From the NCBI RefSeq assembly GCF_036370855.1, contig NC_088101.1:37842585-37906584 (forward strand): 64,000 nt of DNA. The letters run 5' to 3'. The translations under genes were made by a program, and so were the position numbers. Below are positions 42,501 through 54,271 of the stretch, one piece after another. Numbering within the stretch: position 1 is the first letter of the stretch; every line of letters starts with the position of its first letter. This stretch comes from Dromaius novaehollandiae. Taxonomy: Eukaryota > Chordata > Aves > Casuariiformes > Dromaiidae. Below the pieces are notes generated by a model that did no database searches, was not told the origin of the DNA, and was given only the letters and a program-made list of their open reading frames with translations.

Positions 42501-44315
42501 TATCTGTAAGGTACCACACAGGTTGATTTAAGTTCAGTAACTAATAGTCACTGGAAGTGCCTAGATTGTCAATCTTTGCAAGTGCTAGGGGAATTCAAGG
42601 ATGGCAACATTTATGTGTGTTTCTTTTTCATTTAGCATTGACTTTCCAGTGTTTCTCTTCTTTTTTTTTAATGTATTGTAATGTTGGATTAAGCAACACT
42701 TAGGTGCGCTATGTTAGGTTCTGCTGGTACTTTTTTCTGTGGCAGGGAAGCAGGTTTAGGAGAGGAAACCAACTAAAACAGAAGTGTGCAGAATTGTTGA
42801 TATGCTTGGTAGCTAATACCATGGATACTATGACCAAGATCATTTCACTGTCCCATTAGAAAAAAAAATCATTTAGCAACCTGAGATTTCTGCTGCCATA
42901 GTTTCTGCAGAAGAAATACAAAACATGCAGATGTTGGCTTTTAACTTTAGGAAAAAATACCATCACGTACATCAAAATTTCCCATTTATAGTAAGAAATG
43001 AAAATATATTTGGCTTGCTAATAAGTGAGAGAGAGCTGCTTGCAAGCAATTCAGATGGAAATTATTCATATTGTAAACGAATTCCTGAGACACAGTAGGA
43101 AGAGAAGTACATGATGCAATCTGGAGAAAATAGACTGTCTTTCTCCTTTTGTTTAAAAGAGAGTTTTGCATGGGTGTACTTTGTTGCTTTCTAGCTGTGA
43201 AGACTTTCTTGATTTAATTTCCCACAATCAGAAGAAAAGTCTTTGTGTATTACTGCGAGAAAAAGGATAAATGAATATGAAACTCAGAAACAGTAGTGGT
43301 TGCTTTCAAGCTAGCCATTTGCTAAAATGTCTTTATGATTTTTCCCCTCCATTTTTAAATTTGGTTGTTTGTGGCTTTTTCCTTTGCTAGCTCAGAAGAA
43401 AAACTCACAGGTCAAGGAAAGAAGGAATCAGAACCTTCTTCGGCATTTTTCTGAACAACACATTCCTGCAGGTAGCAGAAGTCATACAACTTGAGTAAAA
43501 CAACTTTACCTATTAATGTTTTGCCTGGAGCTACAAGATGGATTACTGAATTACTGCAGCCAAATAAAGCTTCAAATCTAGAAAGACTAAAATAGAAAAA
43601 AATGTGGTGAGCTTGTGACCGGTTTGCGTTAAATGCAGTTTCCTTTTTTCTTTTGTACTTCCAGATTTCTCAAACTCTTTCAAACCTTGGCCATAAAGAG
43701 AACATGAATGTCTGTGGCTGAAACCCCTTTGAATGCATTGACAATGCCAGAGACACAGCAAGGTTTGCAGGTGTCTGAAGCAACTTCCAACTGCTCACCT
43801 GGCTCATGTACATCCTATTCTTTATTTATGAACTGGCTGCTAGATTGCTTCAGCACTTTGCTGCACTGTAAGTAGCCAGAGGTTCCGTTGGTCCAGGCTT
43901 TGCTGAAAAAGTGATAAGTCTGGTTTGTTGTGTCATCAGCCCCTGTCACTGTTTCAAATAAATGAAAGTTACGTTAGAATGAATACTTGCATCTTACTCC
44001 ATTTGGTCTCTTTGGCTCTATAACAGCATTTTATTTAAGTTGCATCACAGTAATTGGTATAACTTTGTATAAACAGTTCAGTGGTACTATTGATTTTTTC
44101 CCTAATGTATTGCAGCTCTTCTGGTTTTTTTCTTTTGTTGTCTTTCTGTTTCCCTCTGATTCCTGTGATATTGTTTGATATTTTTTTTTACCATGTATAA
44201 ATTAAATTTCTCAAGGAAAGGGAATTTTTTATTTGTATGTAAATACAGGGTACAGAAGTGGTTCTTGAGAACTGACAATGTAAAAATGTTAGAATACTGT
44301 TTTCAGAAGCATTAA

Positions 44316-44335
44316 CCCCCCCCCCCCCCCCCCCC
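44316..44335. repeat. C20 homopolymer
   Basis: Twenty consecutive C on the sense strand of ARHGAP10 intron 1. Confidence 0.95.
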
Positions 44336-44765
44336 GAGGACTGCTTGCCACAAGTGCTGGAGAGCACTCTAAAGCCTAGCCTCTTGGTTTTGCCAGTTCG
44401 CGTCTAATCTGTGCACTATGAACAGACTAAGCAGAACAAATGTGGAAGCAGATTGCCTGATACCTAGTGAAATTTCCCTCCACCCAATTAGTTGAATCAT
44501 ACTAGTACAGTAGAAAAAGCTTACCAGCATTTCTGAAAGTTTTATATAGAGTTTGACTGTCAAAGCAAACATAGTGTACCAGTGATACAGCATGAGGTTT
44601 AAGAGTAGAAACTTTGATAACTTCTTTCTCTAATTAAAGGCTAGTACTTAGAAAATGCTAGAGAACTGAAAGTGCAGTTATAAGCGAATTAAACTGTTTC
44701 TAGCTTTCATGAGTCCTAAGTTATTAGAGAGGTACTAAGTTATGGGAGATTCCTTCCTGTCTAAT

Positions 44766-44890
44766 GGCTGCGAAACTGAGGCACAGCATGATTAAGTGAC
44801 TTGGCTGAAGTCTGTACGTGTGCTGGAATGTAAAACAAAGTCTCTTCAGTTCTGTTCTTTCACTTGGTGCATTAAGCCAGCTTTCCTATT
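44766..44890 (-). mobile_element. MIR-like SINE relic (antisense)
   Basis: GAAACTGAGGCACAG, then ATTAAGTGACTTGGCTGAAG, then TCTGTACGTGTGCTGGAAT and TAAAACAAAGTCTCTTCAGT follow the order and spacing of the antisense MIR-type core shared by amniotes (gaaactgaggcacag, ttaagtgacttgcccaagg, then the tRNA-related 'ggaattgaacccaggtctcctga'). The 15-base perfect block makes this the best-supported interspersed repeat in the window. Confidence 0.65.
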
Positions 44891-45049
44891 TCAGTTTATT
44901 TCTATTTTTAAGCATAATTTATGCTAAAGTAGAAATATAGTTTCATTTTTTAGTTTTCTTAGATCATTCCGTTAGCATAAAATTATTATTCCCTGTTTCC
45001 TTTAAAATTCATGCATAACCAAAGCCGTTTTAACCCTGGGATGCTCAAA

Positions 45050-45340
45050 GTGTGATACACATATGGAGATGAGACAGGCAGTTTGCAGCTCGGCGTATGC
45101 TGAGAGACCTTTGCCACGTGCAGTGTGTAGACGCCTTTCAGATTTGGGAAGGTGGTACGGCCCAGACTCCCAGTGCTGTGTGTCCGGGGTTGTGCCTGGC
45201 CAGGGCACTCTCAGGCACGTGGTGTGTGCAGGACCCCCACTGATGGGCATGACATCTGCCAACTGCTGAGCTGCTATAAAGGACGTCAGCAGAATCGTCC
45301 TTTGTTTGGGTCTTGCTATAGACTCGAGACTTGTCTTTAA
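45050..45340 (+). promoter_or_regulatory. CpG-retaining, TATA-containing block: possible alternative promoter or solo-LTR relic
   Basis: This block keeps many CpG sites in a CpG-poor intron. It has two E-boxes CACGTG (45115-45120, 45216-45221), then TATAAA (45275-45280) followed by a CRE-like GGACGTCAGC. The order (GC-rich upstream segment, then TATA box) suggests a promoter: either an internal ARHGAP10 promoter or a decayed LTR. No terminal repeats, primer-binding site or viral coding sequence were seen. Confidence 0.35.
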
Positions 45341-48325
45341 TTAACAGTTAGTTAGACTTGCTTCATGCTTGAACACAGTTTTTCTTGTAACACTGCTGCA
45401 TGGGTTTGCTTTTGTGGCTTTTAAAGAAATACACAAGTTGAGTCACTTCCAAAAGGGTTATGCTCTTCTTTGTGTGCTGTGCATCTTCAGCAATACTTTT
45501 CCCCTGGCTGTATGTTTTGCACAAGCCCAGGGATAGGTGTTCGCATAGCATGTTGGTCCCATGTTTAGTTGTGGAATTACATTTGTGCATGGGGGAAGAA
45601 GCAGAAACAAAGGGAGTGCTGCTCATTGATCAGTGATTTCAGGTTATCATTTGAATGCGCTATTTTGTTTAAATCACCAACTCACTGTTTCTATTATGCA
45701 AAATTTCTTGGAAAATAAATCCTATTGGTGTCGAATGTACATGCTTTGCTTATGTCACAAATAGTGTCTCAGTTCTGTCAGTGTAAAATAGTTTTTGTTT
45801 TTTCTTCCCTTTTAGAAGAAATTCTCTTTGCGCACATGGTCTCCTAATGTTGCGAGTGGGGATGGATGCACTGGATTCAAAGACTTTTAAACATGGCTTA
45901 TGAAATACTACATTGGGGCACTAATTTAATAATAGCTTTTCTGGAGGTATTTGTCCCAGCCATTGGAGAAGCAAACTCTGTGTTTCAAACTGCTCTTCTT
46001 TCTAACTGCACCATCATGTTTTCTCTGATCCCTTTTTGGAAATACTTGGCGAACCTGGACTGGGAGGTTCCTTTCCTTTGCATGGAGACCTTTTCCCAGC
46101 TCAAGCACTCTGCAGTCACACATACAGGTGTTATCATCTTGAGTTTGAACTTTGTTCTGCCTTTTTAATACGTTAAATGCTTCAGAAACAACAAAGCAGA
46201 AGTTAATGAAAGTATAGGTTGTCAATTTTTAGCTCTGAAGTGGAAACTAGCTGTGCTAGAGGAGATGTATTTCATGTTACTGCATAACACAGAACCGAGA
46301 TAACTGGCTGGACTTGTACACTGTTCTTCAAAGCTGCTAGACTGCTTTCCCTCGAGTGAATTAGCAGAGGAAGAAGGGTGGAAACTGCTTGGTCTTTCAT
46401 GTTCTGTGGCACAAATATTCTGAGCAAAATTACAAGATGATTGAAATGTCATTCAGTACAACGTGTGCTGTTTTCTCTCAGAATGCCTTAACTGAACACT
46501 GCTTCTCTTGTTTGGGTCCCTGTTAGGCAGTATCTTCCAGTGTCATGAAAATAAAGAATTTCAGGGCATATCCAAACCAGAGATTACAGAACTGTAAAAA
46601 TGAGATTACTAAATCATCTACTATAATCTAATTACAGTCTTTGAACTATAAATCGATTATTTCAATTTGGGTAATAACTGTCTGCTTTGGACATATTTAT
46701 ATAGTGAGTAGGTTGTACTGTGTATCCAGCAATATGTTTTTATATACGATTAAAGCTAGCTTCTGTATATTGAGTCAGAGAGGTATTCTCTGAATTTGTG
46801 CCTGTGTCCTGCCTAGATTTTTCTTTATTCCTTCCTACTCCCCTTGCATTAATTTTCAAATTTCTTTGAGTAGTCAAAATAGGCAAGACTATTTTCTCTG
46901 TTCATTGAAATGCTGTGGTCCTAATTCTGGCTCTCCTGATAACTTAGAAATGTTTGTAGATGCATAAGCTGGAAGATTCAAACAAAACATGTGTTTTAGC
47001 TATGCATCTTACTAATTGTGTTATAGCTGCAGATATTATTCTCTGTCTTTGGTGGAATGAATTTGAAAAAAAAATTTACAGTCAATTTTCTTGATATTTC
47101 TATTGCTTCCTGAGAATTGGAGTTGTAACACTGGTATGCAGGGTTTTATTGTTGACAGGTGAAGATTCTTGATACTTGCTCTCCAACAGTTGTGTGTTTT
47201 ATTATCTTGCTTTTAGTCAACACAAATGAGTAACAGAGGTGAACAGGAGTCAGCAGGTCTGTGTAGGACCTGAGCTGTCACATCTCTCTTGGTTGGCCAC
47301 TCCTGCTCTTGAAACAGCATTGCAAAACAGCTGTGTTGCAAGATGAAATGAAGTGTCAGACTTACAAATCTGTGTATAGTTCTTTCGGTGGAGTTTGTGC
47401 CAAAAGCAGTCATTCAATAAACTGCATTTATTTTGAGTGGTGTCAACCCTCAAAATTTCTCATGGACCTTGATCTTTTGGATAGAAAGGTAGAAATGTTT
47501 ATAGTTTCATGGAGTGGCAATGAACCATGTCTAACGGCTTTTGCACATTACTAATTGTCCAGTGGACGGTAGTTGGAGAACCACTAGGACAGGGTAGACA
47601 TATAGCTCTAAAGTTTTACCCACAGGGTGAATCCTGACCCAGAGTGCCAATTTAAAAGTAAAGCGTCCTTAATTGCTGAAGCTAATCATCATTAAAGGCC
47701 TAATGTTCCTTGTTACATAGTTTCTGATTCTGATCCTGAGATTTTCATACGAGCATGGCTGTCATCTGTGCAGGACAGTGAAAAATGATACTACCATGGT
47801 ATTGTGTGGGGTTTTTTGTTTTTTTTTGTTTTGTTTTTTTTAATGTAGGTAACCCCAAAATATACTAGTAAGACCTACTACAAACTTACTATAGCTATGT
47901 GCATGGCCTGGCTTATATTGCTGAGCTTCACTGAGCTTCTTCCTCTGCCTCTCATTTCCCTTTCCAGAGCCTGGAAGATGCTACATGCATGTAAATTGAT
48001 ACCTTTTGATACCAAATTGATACCTTTTTTATATTTGAGAATAATGGATTATTACTCTCTAAAGAATTGTAAGACAGAGTTTATATGCAGAACATCTGCA
48101 AAGTTTGCCTTCTTTAAATCCGAAAAATAGGGGCAAGGAAGACCATGAGAAACCCTTATGAGATCAATTTTAATTTGGATGCCTGGTAATTATGCTTCAA
48201 AGCTGTATTAGCGTAAATACTATATTCCTAAAATACAATATTTCATGCTGTTCAGGAGAATAATGCTTACCTGTTATGTTTAGCAACATCTGTAATGTTG
48301 GCAACAGTGTGGTATTTTGTGTCAC

Positions 48326-48347
48326 TTTTTTTTTTTTTTTTTTTTTT
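48326..48347. repeat. T22 homopolymer
   Basis: Twenty-two T on the plus strand. Confidence 0.93.
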
Positions 48348-49289
48348 AACGTTTCTTAAGCCTTGCTTCTGTATGTGGTTATGCTGCCTGTCCATTCTCC
48401 CTGTAATAACGTTTGAACTTGTTGAACTTCAACCAAATATGATAGAGCTAAGTCTCAAAGATACAATTTTTTGTTTGAGTTCCAGTAATAGCAGTATTTG
48501 TGAAAAGTGAGAGAGAAAGACCCAAATCAGCATACCCAGTAAGGGACAGATGCACTGTGCATTCCAGTGGTTATCTGTTGAGGTTGGCAGGCAAGCTGTG
48601 CAGCAGGCATAGTGCCATCCCCTCTGATGGTTGGACAGCGGAAGTCACTGGGGGTGCTTGCAGGGATACAGGGTGGAATCTGGGATTATTGTCAGGGTAG
48701 GGACAGGGAGGAATTAGAAGGAGATACAAGATACAAAACTGAGTGGAAACTCGGCAGCATGTTACTCCTTGAGTGAACTGAACTAGAACAAATGGCTTCT
48801 GGTTTCCTTAGGAGAGCTCAGGCATGCTTGGCTTTTGAGTGCATTTCTCATTGATTCATCCTAACGTAAAATGTTGTGTTAAATGCTGTGACCTAGTAGG
48901 TCACAAATTTTTAAACTTGGGGAACATTGTCTGTCTTTAGACGTTCTGAGGTTCATCAAGGGTAGTTGCTAGTATCAAAACAATACATTAGGATGTTCAG
49001 TGTAGTTCTGAGGACTAGCTGTGGACCACATCATGTCTTCGAAGTCTGTCAGTGGTTCCTGGACCACGGTGTGTTAGAAGCTATTCTAACTGATTTTCAT
49101 CATTAGGACTAGGTCTTAAGCTTCTGCTTCCTACACAAACAAACAAATGTCCTTCTCTGTTTTTTGCAAATGCATTCACTGAACACTTCAGGGTTTCAGC
49201 TATTTCCATGCCTTATTGCCATATATGGTAGATTAAAGAATGCTAGCTCCGTCATTTTTCAATTATGGAAGTTGATGGCATAATCCCAG

Positions 49290-49380
49290 AACTACAAAGC
49301 AACAGTGCAGCAAAAATGAGATTCAAAACTAGGATTCCTGACTTCTCCTTTCTATCAGACTGTATGGCCTTTTGTGGCAA
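49290..49380 (-). mobile_element. Possible MIR-like SINE relic (antisense, tRNA-related end)
   Basis: GCAGCAAAAATGAGATTCAA followed by AACTAGGATTCCTGACTTCTC resembles the antisense MIR 5' part 'ggcagagccaggattcaaacccaggattcctgactcc'. Diverged; by-eye match. Confidence 0.4.
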
Positions 49381-52300
49381 ATGAGCTGTGAATTATCCAA
49401 GACAAGATTTGAGCAAACGAAAATGTGCTGATTTGTCTTGTGATAGAAGATCTTTCCTCTTTCATCAGAAAACTACTGTCAGCTTTTCAAAAGCTTGCCA
49501 TGGAATAACTGCTTCACAGTATTCTACTAATTATGTTTGTTTTTCTTTTTAAATACATGTTTGTTGAGAGCTGCAGAGTGGCTCTTGAGCATGCTCGTGT
49601 TGCAGGATTGAACTTGATGCAGCAGAGCATTGGCCTGCCCTGGGGCAGCAATGCATTGTTGGTTCCAAGTGCTTGGAAGGTTTCTGACAAGTTGGTGTTG
49701 CAAAAAACACGAAGTGAATTATTCCCAAAGTAGAAAAATGCTTTTCATATTTTTTTCCAGTTAGCCATATAAAGCTGCCTGTGAGAAATATTAGCAGAAT
49801 TTCAGAAACAGTCTTTGTCAGTTTAAAAACAGTGGCTGCAGTATATTGTGGCTAGATCAAGGATACTGCATTCACTCCTGGTTATTCTTCAGGTAAAAGA
49901 ACAGACTTTTCAAGTATGCTTATGGATGATTTATCTTTGATGTAATGAGACCAGCTGTGAGATGTTTGTGAGGGGTCCTGTCTGGTGGGTTTTTCTTTTA
50001 TGTTATTTCATTTTGGTTTTGTTTTTTTAATATAGAAAGCATAGGAGGATGTCCAAATGTTGTAACAGTCTATGTAACTGTACATACAACGCATAACTCT
50101 TGTGTGCCTGTGTGTATTTAAAACAAACGTGTTTAAATTACAGTGGCACTTTGAATGAGGGAGTGAGATGAAATCCCTGGTTTGTATTCTGACTCCCAGA
50201 TGGTCATCTTGATAGATTTTGCCTGCTCGGCAAGATTGGACAGGATTAGTGGTGAGAGAGGAGACCGAAATCTGAGGGAAATACATTTTTGCCTTATATT
50301 TGCTGCTTCTCTGGCTACAGAACTCGCTCAAGCAGTTCTAGTAATGCTTTCTTTTGTGTTTTATTTTTTTGAGAGAGCAGAGTAGGAGAATACCATTATT
50401 TTAATTACCAAGGCCAGGAAATGTATTTTCCATCAGGAAAGTAGCATTCAATGTTGCATCTTTTTTGATACAATAATAAGCACTTAAGAAGGGAAATACT
50501 GTTTCTTAGCTAAAACTCATGCTGTCCTGTGACTTGACTTAGCTGAGTAATCACTGCACTGGCAGTCTGTCTTTTGCTCTCTGGCTTTCAGTTTGACTTT
50601 GATTGCATGGAAAATCTGAAGGAAGTGCCTCTTTCATTTTAGCCTGAGTTGTGGGTTTTCTTTTTTCCCTTGAGTGTGTGAAAAACAGGCTGTTGAAGGA
50701 GCCAGACTGAAAGACCTGATTTATGGAAAATTGGATAGCATACCTAGCTTATACTGTCAAATAACTCTGCCACTCCTGTATATGTTGAAATATGGTGATT
50801 AATTTTATTACCCAAGTTATATTTAGGTTTTTCTTCACTACTTAAGTTAATCTTATCTTATAGTTAATTTGTGTATTTTGATAAGGAGTTTTGATAAGTA
50901 TTTGTTAAAGATTTTGCTTTTGCAACTGGAACCTATGTAGTGTAAAGTCTGTGAAAATCCAAGGGGTGTTGCAGTAGGAAAGTCACAAGCTTGTTTTACT
51001 TCAAATAAACAACAATGTTGAAGAGAAGGGAGAGGACTTAAACACAAAAAACCCAACCCCAGGATTAGGGTGTTCTTAATGTTTATAAGTACCTGTGCAG
51101 GAACAGTAGCCAGACTTTCCTGTGTACTTCTACATTCTTTCAGGAAGACATATCCTGCTCTGCCTCTCTGATTTTTCTTGTCACTTGTGGTTATTAGAGA
51201 GCTCTAAAAAAGAAGAAGGTGGTATCTTCTAGCATCTAGACTAATTCCTAGTTTATTTTTAATTATATTTTGGGAGCTAAATTTTTTCTCTCCAAAAGAG
51301 ACCAGTAAGAATAGAGAAATAAAATTAGTATCTCTAAAACAGAGAGAGACTGCAAACTGTCACAGAAGGGTATGATAACAAGAGTGTCACACCATAGGTG
51401 TTGTGCTTAGATTCTTTAAAGTTTGTCTTAAATGTGGCTTTGTTGGGGCAGGGTTTTCTGCTGCCTCTCTTTCTGCACCAAGGACTCTGTGATCCTGCTG
51501 CTGTTACACTGAGATTTCTGGTTTGTAGGTTCTTCATATATGGTCAAATCATCCTGGTAATCCTTCTAGAGAGGATTGATTCAGTGACATGTGATTCAGT
51601 GACTCAAAGTGACTTTGCTTTTGAAAACAGTGTTTGTTTTTCTTAAGGTGTGTGGTATAGTGAAAAAGGGTAAAAATAAAAAAGATGTACCTGCATGTTT
51701 TTCCTTAACTATGATTTTTTTTCCTTGCAGAGATGAGCAATTTCTGTATAGCTGTCTTGTTACCTACATTTCTGTTTCAAAAGACACGGGCTGGTCCCTT
51801 GAGACTGAAACTCTGTGGATTTGTCTCAAGCCATAGGTTTAATAGTATTTAGGCATTGTCTCTTTAGCTGGATCCTCAGAAAACTAGTTGTATTCTAATT
51901 ATTATTTTAAAGTCAATTTATGGAAGGACTATTTATACTGAAACATCTGCCTCCAAATTGCTGGTTGAATTTGTGTGCCTAACTGTGTAAACCACATGGT
52001 GCTTTGGTAAGTTGAATGACAATTTTACCTGGTAATATTTTTTTTCTTTTGTTGGTAATGTATTTTGGGGGATGTAGGGGACAACAACTTAGACTTCCCT
52101 ATCAGCCTGGCATAATTTAGACCTAGTCAGGCAGTTTAACCCCACAATTGCCATAATCCTTCATATTTGGTGTCTTTTTAAAAGTTCTGGTTTCATTTGG
52201 TATAAAGGGTTGATAGTTAAATACTTTCATTTTTCCATCATCTTGCGTATTTTCTGCCTGCTTCCAAGCTCGATGTATGAATAAATAATCTGATTCAGAA

Positions 52301-52904
52301 GGCATGCATATTTATAGTTTTATGAGTAGCCAGTACAGTTTGTACCAGTGAGTGTTAGAACTTGAGCTATAAAGCCAGTACAGCTGAAGTGCAGAACAAT
52401 AGACATGCAGAGTTTATATTACAGTTTAAGTTGAAGAATTAGTGTAGGACTGCTGAATATGCATCAGCCAAGCAGACCACCTTCTAGCCCAGGTGCTATT
52501 TGAGCCCAGCTGAACAATGGATTTTGTGAATTTTCCTAAAATGTCAGAGAGGAAATTCCTTGTTCTCCTGTTTTTCTTCTCCAAACCTCTCAAAGTGCTA
52601 CTCCACTAAATGCTTTACTAGTTTGATGCAGCAAAGTGTGTTCAGTATAGGGTTTTTCATTGTTTCCATGATAACTGAAGTAGATGTTGTATTTGAAGTA
52701 CTAAAGCATGTACTGCTAGCTGTGTGGCAGAGAGTAGCAATAAGCTCTTAATACATAATTTCGGCATAACGTTTCAAGTGATGAGTTCTGGTAAATGAAG
52801 TATTATTTCTCACTTTCTACCTCCCCAGAACAACTACAGTCTCTATGGGGCTGTGAATTAACAATAACAAAAAAGTAGATAATTTTAGTTTATAAAACCT
52901 CTAA

Positions 52905-53340
52905 GGTGATAGGCGCTGATAGTAGCTGTTTACACAGACTTTGTGGACAACATGCTGCAGACTGGCTCAGAGATGGTGCAGTTCTGCTTCCTTTAATAAA
53001 CTGTAGCAGTTCTGTTTTGCTGCTGCTATTTACTGACACAGCAACTGTGGCATCAGTGAGGTTGCTGCTCTGATCTGTATGGCAGCCTGGAAGCTGGGTA
53101 TCTTGATGGGCGGCATGTTGTAATTGTACTTTTCCTGTGCCAGAGAAATTGTTCAAGTACAACATGTGTATGGTGAAGTCCTGTGGGAGGGTGACAAGTG
53201 CTATTTCCCGTCGATGGGGCCCGAGACGTTGGGTGTTAGTCTGGGTACCAAGTAGAGCTGGAGGTGACTTTTCTTCTTGTACCGCACGTTCCCGGCAAGC
53301 TGCAGTTGTCCCGTAAAGGGACTTGTTCTGCACTGCTGAG
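52905..53340. other. Higher-GC block with the longest minus-strand open frame of its surroundings
   Basis: A minus-strand frame of 147 codons (53333-52890) covers a block with scattered CpG (CCGTCGATGG, CGAGACG, GTACCGCACG). The translation is rich in S, T, Q and A, with no motif or homologue I recognise. It is more likely a repeat relic or regulatory element than a gene. Confidence 0.3.
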
Positions 53341-54256
53341 CTGTGGTGCTGGGCAATGTTGATGATTAGTCTCCTGCTTATTCCCTGAGCTGTTTTGGTT
53401 TTAGGAGCTTTTCATAGGCATTGAACCTGAAGTCTTTTTCCTGCCTATTCATAAAAAGCCTTCAGAAGTGTTTTCTTTTGCTTTTAAACCAGCATTTCTC
53501 ATGGTAGATTTGTTGGTGGTGCTTTTGCATAAACCCATTGCAAGATCAAGTGTGGTAGAAGGTGTGATATATTTCTTTTTTGTTTTAAACTGATTCTAGC
53601 TGATTTGGTTCTCGCTCTGTAGAACAAGTTCATGTGTGTACATGTTCATGCTATGTATAACTTCCTGTGTTGCACAGATACAGTATATTTACTGGTGAAA
53701 GCTGAAGTGTTTCCTCAGATTTTTGCCTATTTTATCATTCCTTATTTGTACTGTGGTAATTTCAAGCAACGTCATTGAAATTTGGGATTCATCTGTAAGT
53801 ATTGTACATGTAACACAGATTGCCCCTGTTTAAACAGCTCCTCTTTTGAGGCTATTAGGCTGGTTGAATGTATTCTTGCATTTCATTTTGTTTTGCAAGG
53901 GAGGGAACACATGCTTGGATTTTTCCATTTGACAGTTTTTTCATTTGTGGCCAGTTGTAGGTCAGTTTTAGTCCTCCTCTACCCTCTTTTCCACTCCTTC
54001 CTTACTTCAACATACAGAGTGGCAGTCCTGGGCATCCTGAACGTGTTTGGGAGAACAAAGCAGAGTTGTGCATTCTTAAGTTGATGGTAAATGGAGGCAG
54101 AACTTGAATATAAACTGTTGGTGGGTCCAGGGAAGAGAGGCAATACAAAAACCAATACTTTTTTTTTAGAAACAAATCCTCTGAAGCTTAGTAATGTTTC
54201 AACCCCAGAAATGGTAATACAAACTTAAAAAAATGTGAAAGTTTTATAAAACACTC

Positions 54257-54271
54257 TTTTTTTTTTTTTTT
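54257..54271. repeat. T15 homopolymer
   Basis: Fifteen T on the plus strand. Confidence 0.9.

Noticed and set aside
51700-51880. Strong acceptor-like TTTTTTTTCCTTGCAG followed by about 40 open codons
   Set aside because: The phase-1 translation needed after ARHGAP10 exon 1 does not resemble the BAR domain, and no clear donor follows; treated as a decoy.
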